From Aeromonas diversa CDC 2478-85 (GTDB lineage: Bacteria; Pseudomonadota; Gammaproteobacteria; Enterobacterales; Aeromonadaceae), in contig NZ_CDCE01000008.1 in the NCBI RefSeq assembly GCF_000819805.1, positions 46,657 to 110,656 of the forward strand: 64,000 nucleotides of DNA, in the 5' to 3' direction. Below the pieces are notes generated by a model. The model did no database searches. It worked only from the letters and a program-made list of their open reading frames with translations, and was not told the origin of the DNA. Each line of letters opens with the position of its first letter. The first letter of the stretch is position 1. Made by a program: the position numbers and the translations under genes. This document shows positions 19,901 to 29,058 of this stretch, in pieces.

Positions 19901-20053
19901 ATGATCCCCCTGCTGTTCGATGTCTTCTACAGCGCCATGGCGGTGACCATCATCTTTGGCCTGGGTTTTGCCACCCTGCTAACCCTGATAGTGTTGCCAG
20001 CGGCCTATGTGTGGATGTTTGCCATTCCGTCCGAGCGAGCCGCAACGGACTGA
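16976..20053 (+). CDS. RND-family efflux pump, inner-membrane subunit
   Basis: A 1025-residue AcrB-type transporter with an N-terminal membrane helix, two large periplasmic loops and twelve predicted membrane segments. Helix 4 carries the proton-relay region (IALGMLVDNAIVVTEGILIG), and the second half ends with MAILGLLSLSGMIIKNGIVL and PVGMAAVTTMLGMIPLLFD. It is the proton-driven pump of a tripartite efflux system with the preceding adaptor. The substrate range is not predictable. A rho-independent terminator follows 45 bases later. Confidence 0.92.
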   Translation: MNIAHFSIRHRVISWMFSLLLLVGGSLSFLGLGQLEFPEFTIKSALVITPYPGASPQQVEEEVTLPLEEAIQQLAYVDHITSINGAGVSQIEVEIKEQYDKHDLPQIWDELRRKVNDHAGSLPPGSGKPLVVDDFGDVFGILLNVTGAGYEYRELEKYTDLLRRELVLLPGVKKVSVVGAPQEQVVVEVSQAKLAALGLDQAYLHNLIRSQNVVSNAGRVWVDGQRIRIHPTGEFGDLQEMEHLLISPPGSDHLVYLGDIARIYKTDEESPRQLYHSNGMPALSLGIAFSSGVNVVEVSQAIEAKLATMEAARPIGMEINTVYNQGKVVETSVQGFLINLAESIAIVIGVLLVFMGLRSGLLMGAILLLTILGTFIVMKVLDIQLQLISLGALIIALGMLVDNAIVVTEGILIGIQRGQTRFEAAGQVVKQTQWPLLGATVIAIIAFAPIGLSDNEVGEFCGDLFKVLLISLFFSWITALTLTPFFCSLLFKDGQGGTEETQPYQGIFFTLYKGTLTLAMHFRKMTLALVVFALALSILGFGQVKNVFFPASSTPIFFVDVWLPEGSDIRATEALMGRIEQGLLDMQAREKMGLVNVTTVMGQGIQRFVLPYTPEKSYLAYAQLVLEMSDRESLDRAIGNIGSYLREAYPEAEFRVKHMENGPAPAAKLEARLYGEDPAELRRLAEEVKQAMRSEPAVDNIRHTWRNPSPMIRPQLASATLRETGISKSDIDEALLINFNGKQVGTYREGSSLLPIVARAPDEERLDADSLLKLQVWSREHETFVPMGQLVSRLDTEWEDPLILRRDRMRMLAVLADPALGSGETADSVLRKVRPKVEAIALPAGYRLEWGGDYETSRDAQQSIFSSLPMGFLTMFLITLLLFDSVRKPLVIWLTVPLALIGVVSGLLLFDAPLSFMAILGLLSLSGMIIKNGIVLVDQINLELSEGKAPYQAVFDSAVSRVRPVGMAAVTTMLGMIPLLFDVFYSAMAVTIIFGLGFATLLTLIVLPAAYVWMFAIPSERAATD

Positions 20054-20098
20054 ACACATGTAATTCAGAGTGGAGTCCTTAGTGATTCCGTAGCCTTT

Positions 20099-20124
20099 CC
20101 CCAGGCCTGGCCTGGGGTTTTTTA
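20099..20124 (+). terminator. Terminator of the RND operon
   Basis: CCCCAGGC and GCCTGGGG form an 8-base stem around CTG, followed by six T. Confidence 0.88.
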
Positions 20125-20217
20125 TGGTGCAGGACGAACTTGTCAGGGGACGATCCCTGCCAGTACGGGGCATCAAGAAGGGCGCCGCGGGCGCCCTCTG
20201 TCTGGGTGTTGAGTGGC

Positions 20218-21735
20218 TTAGAAGAAGCCGAGCGGGTTGATGTCGTGGCTCACCAGCAGGTTCTTGGTGTTCTGGTAGTGGTCCAGCATCATCTTGTGGG
20301 TCTCGCGCCCGATCCCTGACTTCTTGTAGCCGCCGAAGGCCGCGTGGGCCGGGTAGGCGTGGTAGCAGTTGACCCAGACCCGGCCGGCCTGTATGCCACG
20401 CCCCATGCGCCAGGCCAGGTTGCTGTCGCGAGTCCACAGGCCCGCCCCCAGGCCGTACTGAGTGTCGTTGGCAATGGCCAGCGCATCCGCCTCGTCCTTG
20501 AAGGTGGTGACCCCGAGGGCCGGGCCGAAGATCTCCTCCTGGAACACCCGCATCCTGTTCTGACCAAAGAAGATGGTGGGCTGGATGTAGAAGCCCCCCT
20601 CCAGCCCGCTCACCCTGGCCGCACCGCCGCCCAGCAGCATCTTGGCCCCTTCGCCGCGGCCGATCTCCATGTAGCTCAGGATCTTGTCGAACTGCTCGCG
20701 CGACGCCTGGGCGCCCACCTGGGTATTGGTGTCGAGGGGGTTGCCCTGCACTATGGTGCGGGCGCGGGCCAGCACCCGGTCCATGAAGTCGTCGTAGATG
20801 CTGGCCTGCACCAGGGCGCGGGAGGGGCAGGTGCACACCTCGCCCTGGTTGAAGAAGGTCATCAGCATGCCTTCCACCGCCTTGTCGATGTAGCTGCTCT
20901 CGTGCTGCATCACGTCGGCGAAGTAGATGTTGGGGGACTTGCCACCCAGCTCGACTGTGGAGGGAATGAGCCTGTCGGCGGCGCAGCGCAGGATATGGGC
21001 CCCCACCTCGGTAGAGCCGGTGAAGGCGAGCTTCTGGATCCGGTCGCTGGTGGCGAGCGCCTGGCCCGCCTCGGCGCCGAAGCCGTTGACCACGTTGACT
21101 ACGCCGGGGGGCAGTATGTCCTTGATGAGATCCATCATCAGCATGATGGTGACCGGGGTCTGCTCGGCGGGCTTGAGCACGCTGCAGCAGCCGGCCGCCA
21201 GCACGGGGGCCAGTTTCCAGGCCGCCATCAGCAGCGGGAAGTTCCACGGGATGATCTGGCCGACCACGCCGATGGGCTCCTTGAAGTGGTAGCTGACGGT
21301 GTTCTGATCCAGCTCGGCGGCCGAGCCCTCCTGGGCGCGGATGCAGCCGGCGAAGTAGCGGAAGTGATCCACCACCAGCGGCAGGTCGGCGGCCAGGGTC
21401 TCGCGCACCGCCTTGCCGTTCTCCCAGGTCTCGGCGATAGCGAGCACCTCGATGTTTTGCTCGATGCGATCGGCGATGCGCAGCAGCAGGTTGCTGCGCT
21501 CGGTGACGCTGGTCTTGCTCCAGGTCGGGAAGGCCTTGTGGGCGGCGTCCAGCGCCAGCTCGATGTCGGCGGCGTCGGAGCGGGCCACTTCGCAGAACAC
21601 CTTGCCATCCACCGGCGAGACGTTTTCGAAATAGCGGCCGGCGCGCGGCGCCACCCACTCACCACCGATGAAGTTGTCGTAGCGGGACTTGAAGTTGACG
21701 ACCGAGCCGGCCTGGCCGGGAGCGACGTAGATCAT
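20218..21735 (-). CDS. aldB: NAD(P)-dependent aldehyde dehydrogenase, AldB/ExaC-like
   Basis: A 505-residue cytoplasmic dehydrogenase oxidising aldehydes such as acetaldehyde to acids. The general base Glu lies in [10 protein letters not shown] and the catalytic Cys in [14 protein letters not shown], a form typical of the AldB/acetaldehyde group; [20 protein letters not shown] is the cofactor-binding region. Length matches E. coli AldB (512). A sigma-54 promoter lies 57 bases before the start and the divergent neighbour is an AcoR-type activator gene, so induction by an enhancer-binding protein is likely. That activator gene is interrupted here. Confidence 0.9.
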   Translation of the reverse strand: MIYVAPGQAGSVVNFKSRYDNFIGGEWVAPRAGRYFENVSPVDGKVFCEVARSDAADIELALDAAHKAFPTWSKTSVTERSNLLLRIADRIEQNIEVLAIAETWENGKAVRETLAADLPLVVDHFRYFAGCIRAQEGSAAELDQNTVSYHFKEPIGVVGQIIPWNFPLLMAAWKLAPVLAAGCCSVLKPAEQTPVTIMLMMDLIKDILPPGVVNVVNGFGAEAGQALATSDRIQKLAFTGSTEVGAHILRCAADRLIPSTVELGGKSPNIYFADVMQHESSYIDKAVEGMLMTFFNQGEVCTCPSRALVQASIYDDFMDRVLARARTIVQGNPLDTNTQVGAQASREQFDKILSYMEIGRGEGAKMLLGGGAARVSGLEGGFYIQPTIFFGQNRMRVFQEEIFGPALGVTTFKDEADALAIANDTQYGLGAGLWTRDSNLAWRMGRGIQAGRVWVNCYHAYPAHAAFGGYKKSGIGRETHKMMLDHYQNTKNLLVSHDINPLGFF

Positions 21736-21791
21736 GGAGTCTGTCCTTGTGTTGGATGCTGTAGTGGCCCGTTCAATGGGCGAGGGGATAA

Positions 21792-21807
21792 CGCAAGGGG
21801 TGTGCCA
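21792..21807 (-). promoter_or_regulatory. Sigma-54 promoter for the aldehyde dehydrogenase gene
   Basis: Read on the minus strand the sequence is TGGCACACCCCTTGCG: TGGCAC, five bases, TTGC, which matches the -24/-12 consensus exactly in its GG and GC. It is 57 bases before the dehydrogenase start. Confidence 0.8.
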
Positions 21808-21916
21808 GGGGTTGCGACCTTAGTCTCAAACGTTAGAAAAACGTAACAAAATGCCGGGTGCCGGCGTATGGTGAGGCGGGCGTGCGGGCTATCTTAGCCC
21901 CGGCCCTGTCTCGGGA

Positions 21917-21932
21917 TGCGACACCTGTCGCA
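21917..21932. promoter_or_regulatory. Upstream activator dyad
   Basis: TGCGACA and TGTCGCA are perfect 7-base arms around CC. A weaker, related dyad (TGTCTCG, TTT, CGCTACA) follows at about 21940. They lie about 110 bases upstream of the sigma-54 promoter, where enhancer-binding proteins normally bind, and just before the AcoR-type gene, so the site is its probable target. Confidence 0.65.
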
Positions 21933-21971
21933 CGCCCCTGTCTCGTTTCGCTACAGTCGCAAGGAGGCCCC

Positions 21972-23582
21972 ATGACCCACCCCGTGCTACCCGATCCCAT
22001 TCGCCGCTCCTGGCTGCGCTGTCAGGAGATGGGCTTGTAGCCGGGGGGCGAGGCCGAGCTCGATCTGCTGGCGCGTGGCGAGCTCTCGGCCCGTCTCGAG
22101 GGGGGGCGCGATCTGATCGACTGTTTTCGCCGCTACGTCTTGCCCCTGTTCGAGCAGCTTCAGGCCGGGCGCCCCTGCCGGCTGCTCCTGTGCGACACCC
22201 AGGGGGCTATCCTCGACGCGGGCGGCAGCCCGCTGTTCGAGCGCCAGGCCGAGCGGGTCTTCTTGCAACCCGGCGCCTGCTGGGGGGAGGCGAGCAAGGG
22301 GACCAACGCCATCGGCACCGCCCTGTGCGAGGGGAGCGAGGTGCAGGTGCTGGGGGGCGAACACTTCTTCGAGCGCCACCGCTTCCTCGGTTGCAGCGCC
22401 ATGCCTCTGCTCGGGCCGGACGGCAACACGGTCGGGGTGCTCGATCTCTCCTCCGAGGCGGGGGGCCATGGCCACGACATGCTCGGCACCGTGCGCCTGC
22501 TCGCCATGACACTGGAGAACGCCCTGCTGGCGGGACGCCCCGGGCGCCTGCTCGATCTCGAGCCCCAGAGCCCCTGGTCGGCGCGTCTGCTGCTGGGGGA
22601 GGATGGCGAGCTGCTCGGTGCCAATCGGGCGGGGCGGCGCTGGCTCGAGCGCCATCCACTGGCGTCGGCGCTGGCCCCTCGCGTCAGTCGGCGTGTGGCG
22701 CCGCCAGAGAGCCGCGCCGAGGGGGGGCCAGAGCCACTGCGGGTGGCCGGGCGCATGTTGGCGCGCGGCATCCCCTTGCTCATCGAGGGGGAGACCGGCA
22801 GCGGCAAGGAGCATCTGGTGCGCGAACTGCACCTGGCATCGGCGCGTGCCGCCGGCCCGCTGGTGTGCGTCAACTGCGGCGCCCTGCCGGCAGATCTGGT
22901 GGAGGCCGAGCTGTTTGGCTACGTGGGTGGGGCCTTCAGCGGTGCCCGCAGCCAGGGCAGCCAGGGCTACCTGCGCGCCGCCCACGGCGGCATCCTGATG
23001 CTCGACGAGATTGGCGAGCTGCCGCTCTCGGCCCAGACCCGGTTGCTGCGGGTGCTGCAGGAGCGCAGCGTCACCCCGGTCGGCAGCACCCGTCCCGAGC
23101 CGGTGGACTTCTGGCTGGTCTCGGCGAGTCACCGCGGCCTCAAGGAGATGGTGACGGGCGGCCAGTTTCGCGAGGATCTCTACTATCGCCTGTGTGGCTG
23201 GCACCACAGGCTGACCCCGCTGCGCGACTGGCCGGTGGCGGCGCGGCGCGCCCTGATGGGCCGCCTGCTGGCCGAGATGGAGCCTGGGATGGGGCTCTCG
23301 CCAGAGGCCGAGGCCCAACTGCTGGCTCATCCCCTGCCCGGCAACGTGCGCCAGCTCAAGCAGCTGCTCGAGGTGGCCTGCGTACTGGCCGACGGAGCGG
23401 CGCAGATTGCCCCCTGTCACCTCACTCTGCCGGCCGACCCCGAGCCCGCCCCGCGCACCCTGGCCGAGGGGCGGCGCAGTCAGGCCGAGGCGACGCTGGC
23501 CGCCTGTGGCGGTAACCTGAGCGAGGCGGCAAGGCGCCTTGCCATCAGCCGCTCCACCCTCTATCGCCTGCTCAAGTGTTAA
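21972..23582 (+). pseudogene. AcoR-type sigma-54 activator with in-frame amber codon
   Basis: The gene starts at ATG 21972 after AAGGAGGCCCC and reads IRRSWLRCQEMGL, the N-terminal motif of AcoR-type activators, then meets TAG at 22038-22040 (codon 23). The same frame continues for 513 codons with a full activator: GAF-like sensor (about 55-190), AAA+ domain (Walker A GETGSGKE, GAFSGA in place of GAFTGA, Walker B ILMLDEIGE) and a Fis-type helix-turn-helix at the end (LSEAARRLAISRSTLYRLL). The stop fits a single CAG-to-TAG change. No good downstream start with a ribosome site was seen. It may be a real nonsense mutation, readthrough or a base-call error. It would activate the divergent dehydrogenase gene. 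Confidence 0.8.
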
Positions 23583-23680
23583 GGGATTGTTTCATTGAGG
23601 GGGCTCGGTAGAATGGGGTGGCGGTTTTATCGCCACCCCTTATCTCTCTATCCCCTACTAACAAGAGCAAGGAGCGCTCC

Positions 23681-24856
23681 ATGGCCCGTACCCCCTTCGA
23701 CTGGCAAGACCCCTTCTTTCTGGATGACCAGCTGAGCGACGAGGAGCGGCTCATCCGCGACGCCGCCCGCGACTACTGCCAGGCCCGCCTGATGCCGCGG
23801 GTGCTGGAGGCGAACCGGCGCGAGCAGTTTGACCGCACCATCATGAACGAGCTGGGGGAGCTGGGGCTGCTCGGCGCCACCCTGCCGGAGCAGTACGGCT
23901 GCGCCGGGGTCAATCACGTGGCCTACGGCCTTATCGCCCGGGAGGTGGAGCGGGTCGACAGTGGCTACCGCTCGGCCATGAGCGTGCAATCCTCCTTGGT
24001 GATGCACCCGATCCACGCCTATGGCGACGAGGCCCAGCGCCAGCGCTGGCTGCCGGGGCTGGCCCGGGGTGAGCTGGTGGGCTGCTTCGGCCTCACCGAG
24101 CCGGACGCAGGCTCGGATCCGGGCTCTATGAAGAGTCGCGCCGAGCGGGTCGACGGCGGTTATCTGCTCACCGGCAACAAGATGTGGATCACCAACTCCC
24201 CCATCGCCGATCTGTTCGTGGTGTGGGCCAAGCTCGATGGCGAGATCACCGGCTTCGTGCTGGAGCAGGGGATGGCGGGGCTCTCGGCCCCCAAGATCGA
24301 GGGCAAGTTCTCCCTGCGCGCCTCCATCACCGGCGAGATCGTGATGGAGCGGGTTTTCGTGCCCGAGGCCAACCGGCTGGCCGGGGTGAGCGGCCTCAAG
24401 GGGCCGTTCGGCTGCCTCAACAAGGCGCGCTACGGCATCGCCTGGGGTGCGCTTGGCGCCGCCGAGTTCTGCTGGCACGCCGCTCGCCAGTACGGGCTGG
24501 ATCGTCAGCAATTCGGCCGCCCGCTCGCCGCCACCCAGCTGTTTCAGCTCAAGCTGGCTAACATGCAGACCGAGATTGCCCTCGGCCTGCAAGGTTGCCT
24601 GCGCGCCGGGCGCCTGATGGACGAGGGGCGCTGCCCGGTGGAGCTGGTGTCCCTCATCAAGCGCAACAGCTGCGGCAAGGCGCTGGAGATAGCCCGCGTC
24701 GCCCGCGACATGCACGGCGGCAACGGCATCAGCGACGAGTTTCACGTCATTCGCCACCTGATGAACCTGGAGGCGGTCAACACCTACGAGGGGACCCACG
24801 ACATCCACGCCCTGATCCTCGGGCGGGCCCAGACCGGCCTGCAGGCGTTCGAGTGA
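23681..24856 (+). CDS. gcdH: Acyl-CoA dehydrogenase, glutaryl-CoA dehydrogenase-like
   Basis: A 391-residue FAD flavoenzyme, probably glutaryl-CoA to crotonyl-CoA plus CO2. FAD and substrate-binding motifs are [20 protein letters not shown] and [17 protein letters not shown]; the catalytic Glu lies in [20 protein letters not shown] near the C-terminus. The AEL-like length and the whole C-terminal block are those of GcdH. The start follows AAGGAGCGCTCC. The class III CoA-transferase gene begins on the last base of its stop, so the pair acts together, probably in lysine/glutarate breakdown. Assignment to glutaryl-CoA is from similarity. Confidence 0.85.
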   Translation: MARTPFDWQDPFFLDDQLSDEERLIRDAARDYCQARLMPRVLEANRREQFDRTIMNELGELGLLGATLPEQYGCAGVNHVAYGLIAREVERVDSGYRSAMSVQSSLVMHPIHAYGDEAQRQRWLPGLARGELVGCFGLTEPDAGSDPGSMKSRAERVDGGYLLTGNKMWITNSPIADLFVVWAKLDGEITGFVLEQGMAGLSAPKIEGKFSLRASITGEIVMERVFVPEANRLAGVSGLKGPFGCLNKARYGIAWGALGAAEFCWHAARQYGLDRQQFGRPLAATQLFQLKLANMQTEIALGLQGCLRAGRLMDEGRCPVELVSLIKRNSCGKALEIARVARDMHGGNGISDEFHVIRHLMNLEAVNTYEGTHDIHALILGRAQTGLQAFE

Positions 24857-26010
24857 TGGGGCCCCTTGCCGGTGTGCGCGTGCTGGATCTCAGCCGCGTG
24901 CTGGCCGGCCCCTGGGCCAGCCAGCTGCTTGCCGATCTCGGCGCCGACGTGGTCAAGGTGGAGGCCCCCGGGCGCGGTGACGACACCCGCCATTGGGGCC
25001 CGCCCGAGCTGGTGGCGGGGGAGGCGGCCTACTTTCATGCCGCCAACCGGGGCAAGCGCTCCATCGCCCTGGATCTGGCGCGCGACAGAGACACCCTGCT
25101 GGCATTGGTGGACCGTGCCGACGTGGTGATCGAGAACTTCAAGGTGGGTGGGCTGGCGCGCTTTGGCCTCGATTACCCTAGCCTCAAGGCCCGCCGGCCG
25201 GCGCTCATCTACTGCTCCATCACCGGCTTTGGTCAGGACGGGCCCTGGGCCCAGCGACCCGGTTACGATCTGCTTATTCAGGGGCTGGGCGGATTGATGA
25301 GCATCACGGGTCAACCCGACGGGGTGCCCGGCGGCGGGCCGGTCAAGGTGGGGGTGGCGCTCGTCGACATCCTCACCGGCCTCTACGCCACCATCGGTAT
25401 CCAGGCGGCCCTGCGCCATCGGGAGCGAACCGGGGAGGGGCAGCAGATAGATCTCGCCCTGCTCGACGTGTCGGTGGCGGTGCTGGCCAACCAGGCGATG
25501 AATTATCTCGCCACCGGTCAGGCGCCCGGGCGCCTTGGCAACGGCCACCCCAATATCGTCCCCTACGACGTCTATCCCACCCGGGATGGCCACCTCATCC
25601 TGGCGGTGGGCAACGACGGCCAGTTTGCTGCCCTGGCGGCCCTGCTGGGGGAACCCGGGTGGGCGCAGGACCCTGACTTTGCCACCAACGCCGCCCGGGT
25701 GCGCCAGCGCCACCGGCTCAACGCCCTGATTGCCGAGCGGCTGCTGGCACGCAGCAGCGCCGAGTGGAGTGCCATGCTGGAGGCGGCCGGGGTGCCGGGC
25801 GGTCCCATCCTCACCCTGGATGCCCTGTTCGCCCTCGAGCAGGGGGCGGTGCGCGGCTGGGTGCAGCAGGTGCAGCGCGGCGAGCAATCCTTGCCCACCC
25901 TGGCCAACCCGCTGCATCTGTCGGCCACCCCGGTGCGCTACGCTCGCGCCTCGCCGGCGCTGGATGGAGACCGGAATAGCGTGCTGCGCGACTGGCTCGG
26001 GCAAGGCTGA
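24856..26010 (+). CDS. Class III CoA-transferase (CaiB/BaiF family)
   Basis: A 384-residue CoA-transferase. Family marks are GVRVLDLSRVLAGPWASQ at the N-terminus, the ADVVKVEAPGRGDDTR block, the putative nucleophile Asp in VGVALVDILTGLYATIGIQA, and RTGEGQQIDLALLDVSVAVL. The ATG overlaps the TGA of the dehydrogenase gene. Next to gcdH this is probably a glutarate CoA-transferase that supplies glutaryl-CoA from succinyl-CoA or another donor. The substrate is inferred from the neighbour. Confidence 0.83.
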   Translation: MGPLAGVRVLDLSRVLAGPWASQLLADLGADVVKVEAPGRGDDTRHWGPPELVAGEAAYFHAANRGKRSIALDLARDRDTLLALVDRADVVIENFKVGGLARFGLDYPSLKARRPALIYCSITGFGQDGPWAQRPGYDLLIQGLGGLMSITGQPDGVPGGGPVKVGVALVDILTGLYATIGIQAALRHRERTGEGQQIDLALLDVSVAVLANQAMNYLATGQAPGRLGNGHPNIVPYDVYPTRDGHLILAVGNDGQFAALAALLGEPGWAQDPDFATNAARVRQRHRLNALIAERLLARSSAEWSAMLEAAGVPGGPILTLDALFALEQGAVRGWVQQVQRGEQSLPTLANPLHLSATPVRYARASPALDGDRNSVLRDWLGQG

Positions 26011-26073
26011 GCGCGCCAAGGCGCGCCAACTCTGCTATGGTGGCGCCCATTGCAGTTCAATCTATGTGAGTCG

Positions 26074-26595
26074 ATGAGCGTTATTTTGGGAATCGATCCG
26101 GGGTCGCGGATCACGGGGTACGGAGTGATCCGGGTGGTGGGCGGCAAGGCGGAGTACCTGGGGTCGGGCTGTATCCGCACCGATCTGGGTGAACTGCCGA
26201 GCCGTCTCAAGCAGGTCTACGACGGGGTGAGCGAGATCATCACCCAGTTCGCGCCGGCCGAGTTTGCCATCGAGCGGGTCTTCATGGCCCGCAACGCCGA
26301 CTCGGCCCTCAAGCTCGGCCAGGCCCGCGGCAGCGCCATCGTGGCGGCGGTCAACGCCGGCCTGCCGGTGAGCGAGTATTCGCCGACCCAGATCAAGCAG
26401 GCGGTGGTGGGCACGGGGGGCGCCGACAAGAGCCAGGTGCAGCACATGGTCAAGCACCTGCTCAAGCTGCCGGGCACTCCCCAGGCGGACGCCGCCGACG
26501 CGCTGGCCATCGCCCTGTGCCACCTGCATACCCGCCAGAGCCTGATCCGCATGGCCGGCCGGGTCAGCGGCGCGGTCGGCGGACGTTTTCGCTGA
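26074..26595 (+). CDS. ruvC: Holliday junction resolvase RuvC
   Basis: A 173-residue endonuclease that cuts Holliday junctions in recombination repair; the length equals E. coli RuvC. The acidic catalytic residues are in place: [13 protein letters not shown] (D7), FAIERVFM (E), and the [12 protein letters not shown] pair at the C-terminal end. The ATG at 26074 is chosen over an earlier frame start since MSVILGID is the normal N-terminus. ruvA and ruvB are not next to it; the gene stands alone between the CoA-transferase gene and a terminator. Confidence 0.96.
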   Translation: MSVILGIDPGSRITGYGVIRVVGGKAEYLGSGCIRTDLGELPSRLKQVYDGVSEIITQFAPAEFAIERVFMARNADSALKLGQARGSAIVAAVNAGLPVSEYSPTQIKQAVVGTGGADKSQVQHMVKHLLKLPGTPQADAADALAIALCHLHTRQSLIRMAGRVSGAVGGRFR

Positions 26596-26611
26596 CCCTG
26601 GGATGACGCAG

Positions 26612-26637
26612 AAAAAAGAGCCGTAAGGCTCTTTTTT
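26612..26637. terminator. Bidirectional terminator between ruvC and the transglycosylase gene
   Basis: AAAAAAGAGCC, GTAA, GGCTCTTTTTT. The A and T runs on both sides let it serve both convergent genes. Confidence 0.9.
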
Positions 26638-26657
26638 CTTTGCGTGTGTATCTGGGG

Positions 26658-27371
26658 CTATAGCCGGTTGCGGCTGCCGAGCGCATCCCGATAGCGCTGG
26701 TAGAGCAGGGCGATGCGCTCGACGTAGGCACGGGTCTCGGCGTAGGGGGGCACCCCCTTGTGCCGGTCGACGGCGCCCGGCCCCGCGTTGTAGGCGGCGG
26801 TGGCCAGGCGCACGTCGCCATTGTACTGACGCAGCAATCCGGCCAGGTATTTGACCCCACCGAAGATGTTCTGCTCGGCGAGGAAGGCATCCCCCACCCC
26901 AAGATCGCGCGCCGTGCCCGGCATCAGTTGGGTCAGCCCCATGGCCCCCTTGCGCGACACCGCCATGGGATTGAAGGCCGACTCGGCGTGGATCAGGGCG
27001 CGGATCAGGGCCGGCTCGACCCGATAGGCGCGCGCGGCGGCCTGTATGGTGGCGGCAAAGTCCTGCACATAGAGACCGGTGTGATGCCAGTCGATAGGGG
27101 AGGCGGGGTCGCAGGCGAAGCAGTGCTCAAACACCAGCACCTCGTACTTGCCCTGTAACGGGCTCTGATCCGAATAGCTCACCACCCCGTTGGGCTGCTC
27201 ATATTTGTAGACCTGGATCAGCTCCTTGGCGCCGGGCTCGGGGGCCTGGGCCGTGATCGAGTCGGCCGTGGTGATAAAGGTCACCTCGGCCGGTTGCGGG
27301 CTCCCGGCCAGGGCCAGGGAGCACCAAAACAGGGGAAGCAGGCGAGTAATCAAGACGATGACTCCTTTCAT
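26658..27371 (-). CDS. Periplasmic lytic transglycosylase (SLT family)
   Basis: A 237-residue secreted muramidase-type enzyme that cleaves peptidoglycan. A signal peptide (MKGVIVLITRLLPLFWCSLALAG, cleaved near residue 23) precedes a short beta domain with SYSDQSP and then the goose-type lysozyme fold: catalytic Glu in LIHAESAFNPMAVS, GAMGLTQLMPGTA, and NIFGGVKYLAGLLRQYNG, AYNAGPGAVDRHKG. A TTG at 27353 with AAAGGAGTC ahead is an alternative start that also leaves a signal peptide. It resembles the stand-alone SLT proteins of other gammaproteobacteria. Confidence 0.88.
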   Translation of the reverse strand: MKGVIVLITRLLPLFWCSLALAGSPQPAEVTFITTADSITAQAPEPGAKELIQVYKYEQPNGVVSYSDQSPLQGKYEVLVFEHCFACDPASPIDWHHTGLYVQDFAATIQAAARAYRVEPALIRALIHAESAFNPMAVSRKGAMGLTQLMPGTARDLGVGDAFLAEQNIFGGVKYLAGLLRQYNGDVRLATAAYNAGPGAVDRHKGVPPYAETRAYVERIALLYQRYRDALGSRNRL

Positions 27372-27431
27372 CGTGTGACCCTCTACAGCATCGGGCAGAA
27401 GGGCGGTGAAATCCAGTCCACCGCCCCTTGG

Positions 27432-28847
27432 CTAGATCCAGCCCAGGGCGGCGATCTGATAGATCCAGACCATGGCCAGCAGGGTGCCGACCACCCCCAT
27501 CACCACACCGATGACGGCCATCTGTTGGCTCTGCACCAGGCCGGTGGCGTGGGCCAGGGCGTTGGGCGGGGTACTGATGGGCAGGGACATGCCGAGCGAC
27601 ACCGACAGGGTCACCGCCAGGATCAGGGTATGGGCGCCGCCCCACTCGGCCAGCTCGGGCATGCCGGCGGCGAGCGCCGCCACCAGCGGCAGCAGCAGGT
27701 TGGCGGTCGCCGTGTTGGACATGAAGTTGGCCATCACCAGGGCCAGCAGGCAGGCCCCCACCAGCACCGCCAGGGTCGAGTACTCGTGGAACGGGATATG
27801 GGTGATGAGTCGCTCGGCCAGACCACTCTCCTCGAGTGCCAGGCCGAGGGCGATACCGCCCGAGACCAGCCAGAGCACGTCGAGGGAGATCTTGTGCAGG
27901 TCTTCCTTGGTGATGATGCCGGTACAGACGAACACCGCCACCGGGATCATGGCCACCACATAGGAGTTCATGCCGTGCATGCCGCCGAGCAGCCAGAGCA
28001 GTATGGTGACGATGAAGGTGATATAGACAATCCAGGGTTTCACCCCCTGCAAGAAGCGCCCCTCCAGCTTGAGCTCGACGCGTTGCAGACGGCTGGGGAA
28101 GAGGCGAGTCAACAGGAACCAGGCGAGCAGGAGCATGAGCACCACGAAGGGAACGGCGAAGCCCATCCACTGGCCGAAGCTGATGGCGTGTTCGCCGGTC
28201 AGGTACTTGAGGGCTACCGCGTTGGGTGGGGTGCCGATGGGGGTGCCCATGCCCCCCAGGTTGGCGGCCACCGGAATGGCCAGCACCATGCCGGTCTTGG
28301 CCGGATCCTGGTCGGGGAAGAGGGCCAGCACCGGGCCCAGGATGGAGAGCATCATGGCGGTGGTGGCCGTGTTGCTCATAAACATGGAGAAGATGGCGGT
28401 GATCAGCATCAGCCCCAGCATCACCACCTTGGGGTTGGCGCCAAACGGGCGCAGCAGCACCCGCGCCAGGTTGATGTCGAGGCGATACTTGGTGGCGGCG
28501 ATGGCGAGGAAGAAACCGCCGAGAAACAGCATGATGACCGGTGAGGCGAAGGTCGCCATCACGTCCGTGTAGGGAAGCAGGTTGCCAAAGCCCTCGCTCC
28601 CCTTGCCGGCGGTGAAGAGCCAGATCCCCTTGTCCGAGAGCAAGAGCAGCTCGAGCACTATGATGAGCAGCGAGGTGGCATAGATGGGGATGGGCTCGAG
28701 GATCCAGCACAGGGCCGCCAACACGAACAGGGCGATCACCCGTTGCTCGATGAGGGTGAGTCCGGGCAGGGGGATCCAGTGCGTCGGGATCGCCATCAGG
28801 AAGAAAAAGAGCAGCAGGGGCAGCCACAGCGAGAGCGAGCGGGACAT
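27432..28847 (-). CDS. DASS/SLC13-family anion symporter
   Basis: A 471-residue inner-membrane carrier of the divalent anion/sodium symporter group (C4-dicarboxylates, citrate, sulfate). Its two SNT signature motifs are present: MFMSNTATTAMM and FMSNTATANLLLP, each next to a TPIGTPPNA or LPISTPPNA loop, as expected of the inverted-repeat fold. The ATG at 28847 follows GTGGAGTCAAC. Substrate is not determined by the sequence. It is divergent from an aminotransferase gene 211 bases away. Confidence 0.88.
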   Translation of the reverse strand: MSRSLSLWLPLLLFFFLMAIPTHWIPLPGLTLIEQRVIALFVLAALCWILEPIPIYATSLLIIVLELLLLSDKGIWLFTAGKGSEGFGNLLPYTDVMATFASPVIMLFLGGFFLAIAATKYRLDINLARVLLRPFGANPKVVMLGLMLITAIFSMFMSNTATTAMMLSILGPVLALFPDQDPAKTGMVLAIPVAANLGGMGTPIGTPPNAVALKYLTGEHAISFGQWMGFAVPFVVLMLLLAWFLLTRLFPSRLQRVELKLEGRFLQGVKPWIVYITFIVTILLWLLGGMHGMNSYVVAMIPVAVFVCTGIITKEDLHKISLDVLWLVSGGIALGLALEESGLAERLITHIPFHEYSTLAVLVGACLLALVMANFMSNTATANLLLPLVAALAAGMPELAEWGGAHTLILAVTLSVSLGMSLPISTPPNALAHATGLVQSQQMAVIGVVMGVVGTLLAMVWIYQIAALGWI

Positions 28848-29058
28848 GTTGACTCCACTTAGCGGTAGTAATGGTGGAATCATTCCATAAAACAGCGGCT
28901 TGGGGGTCAATTGCTCCCCCGAAATGCGACGGGGGTAACGGCGTGTCCCGATTTTTGTGAAGTGGGCTGTGGGTTGAACAAATCTCGAGCGGTGCAATTG
29001 ACGGCGCCGCGGGGAGAAAATCACACTCAATGGGACCCTCATGACCCAAGGAGTGAGC

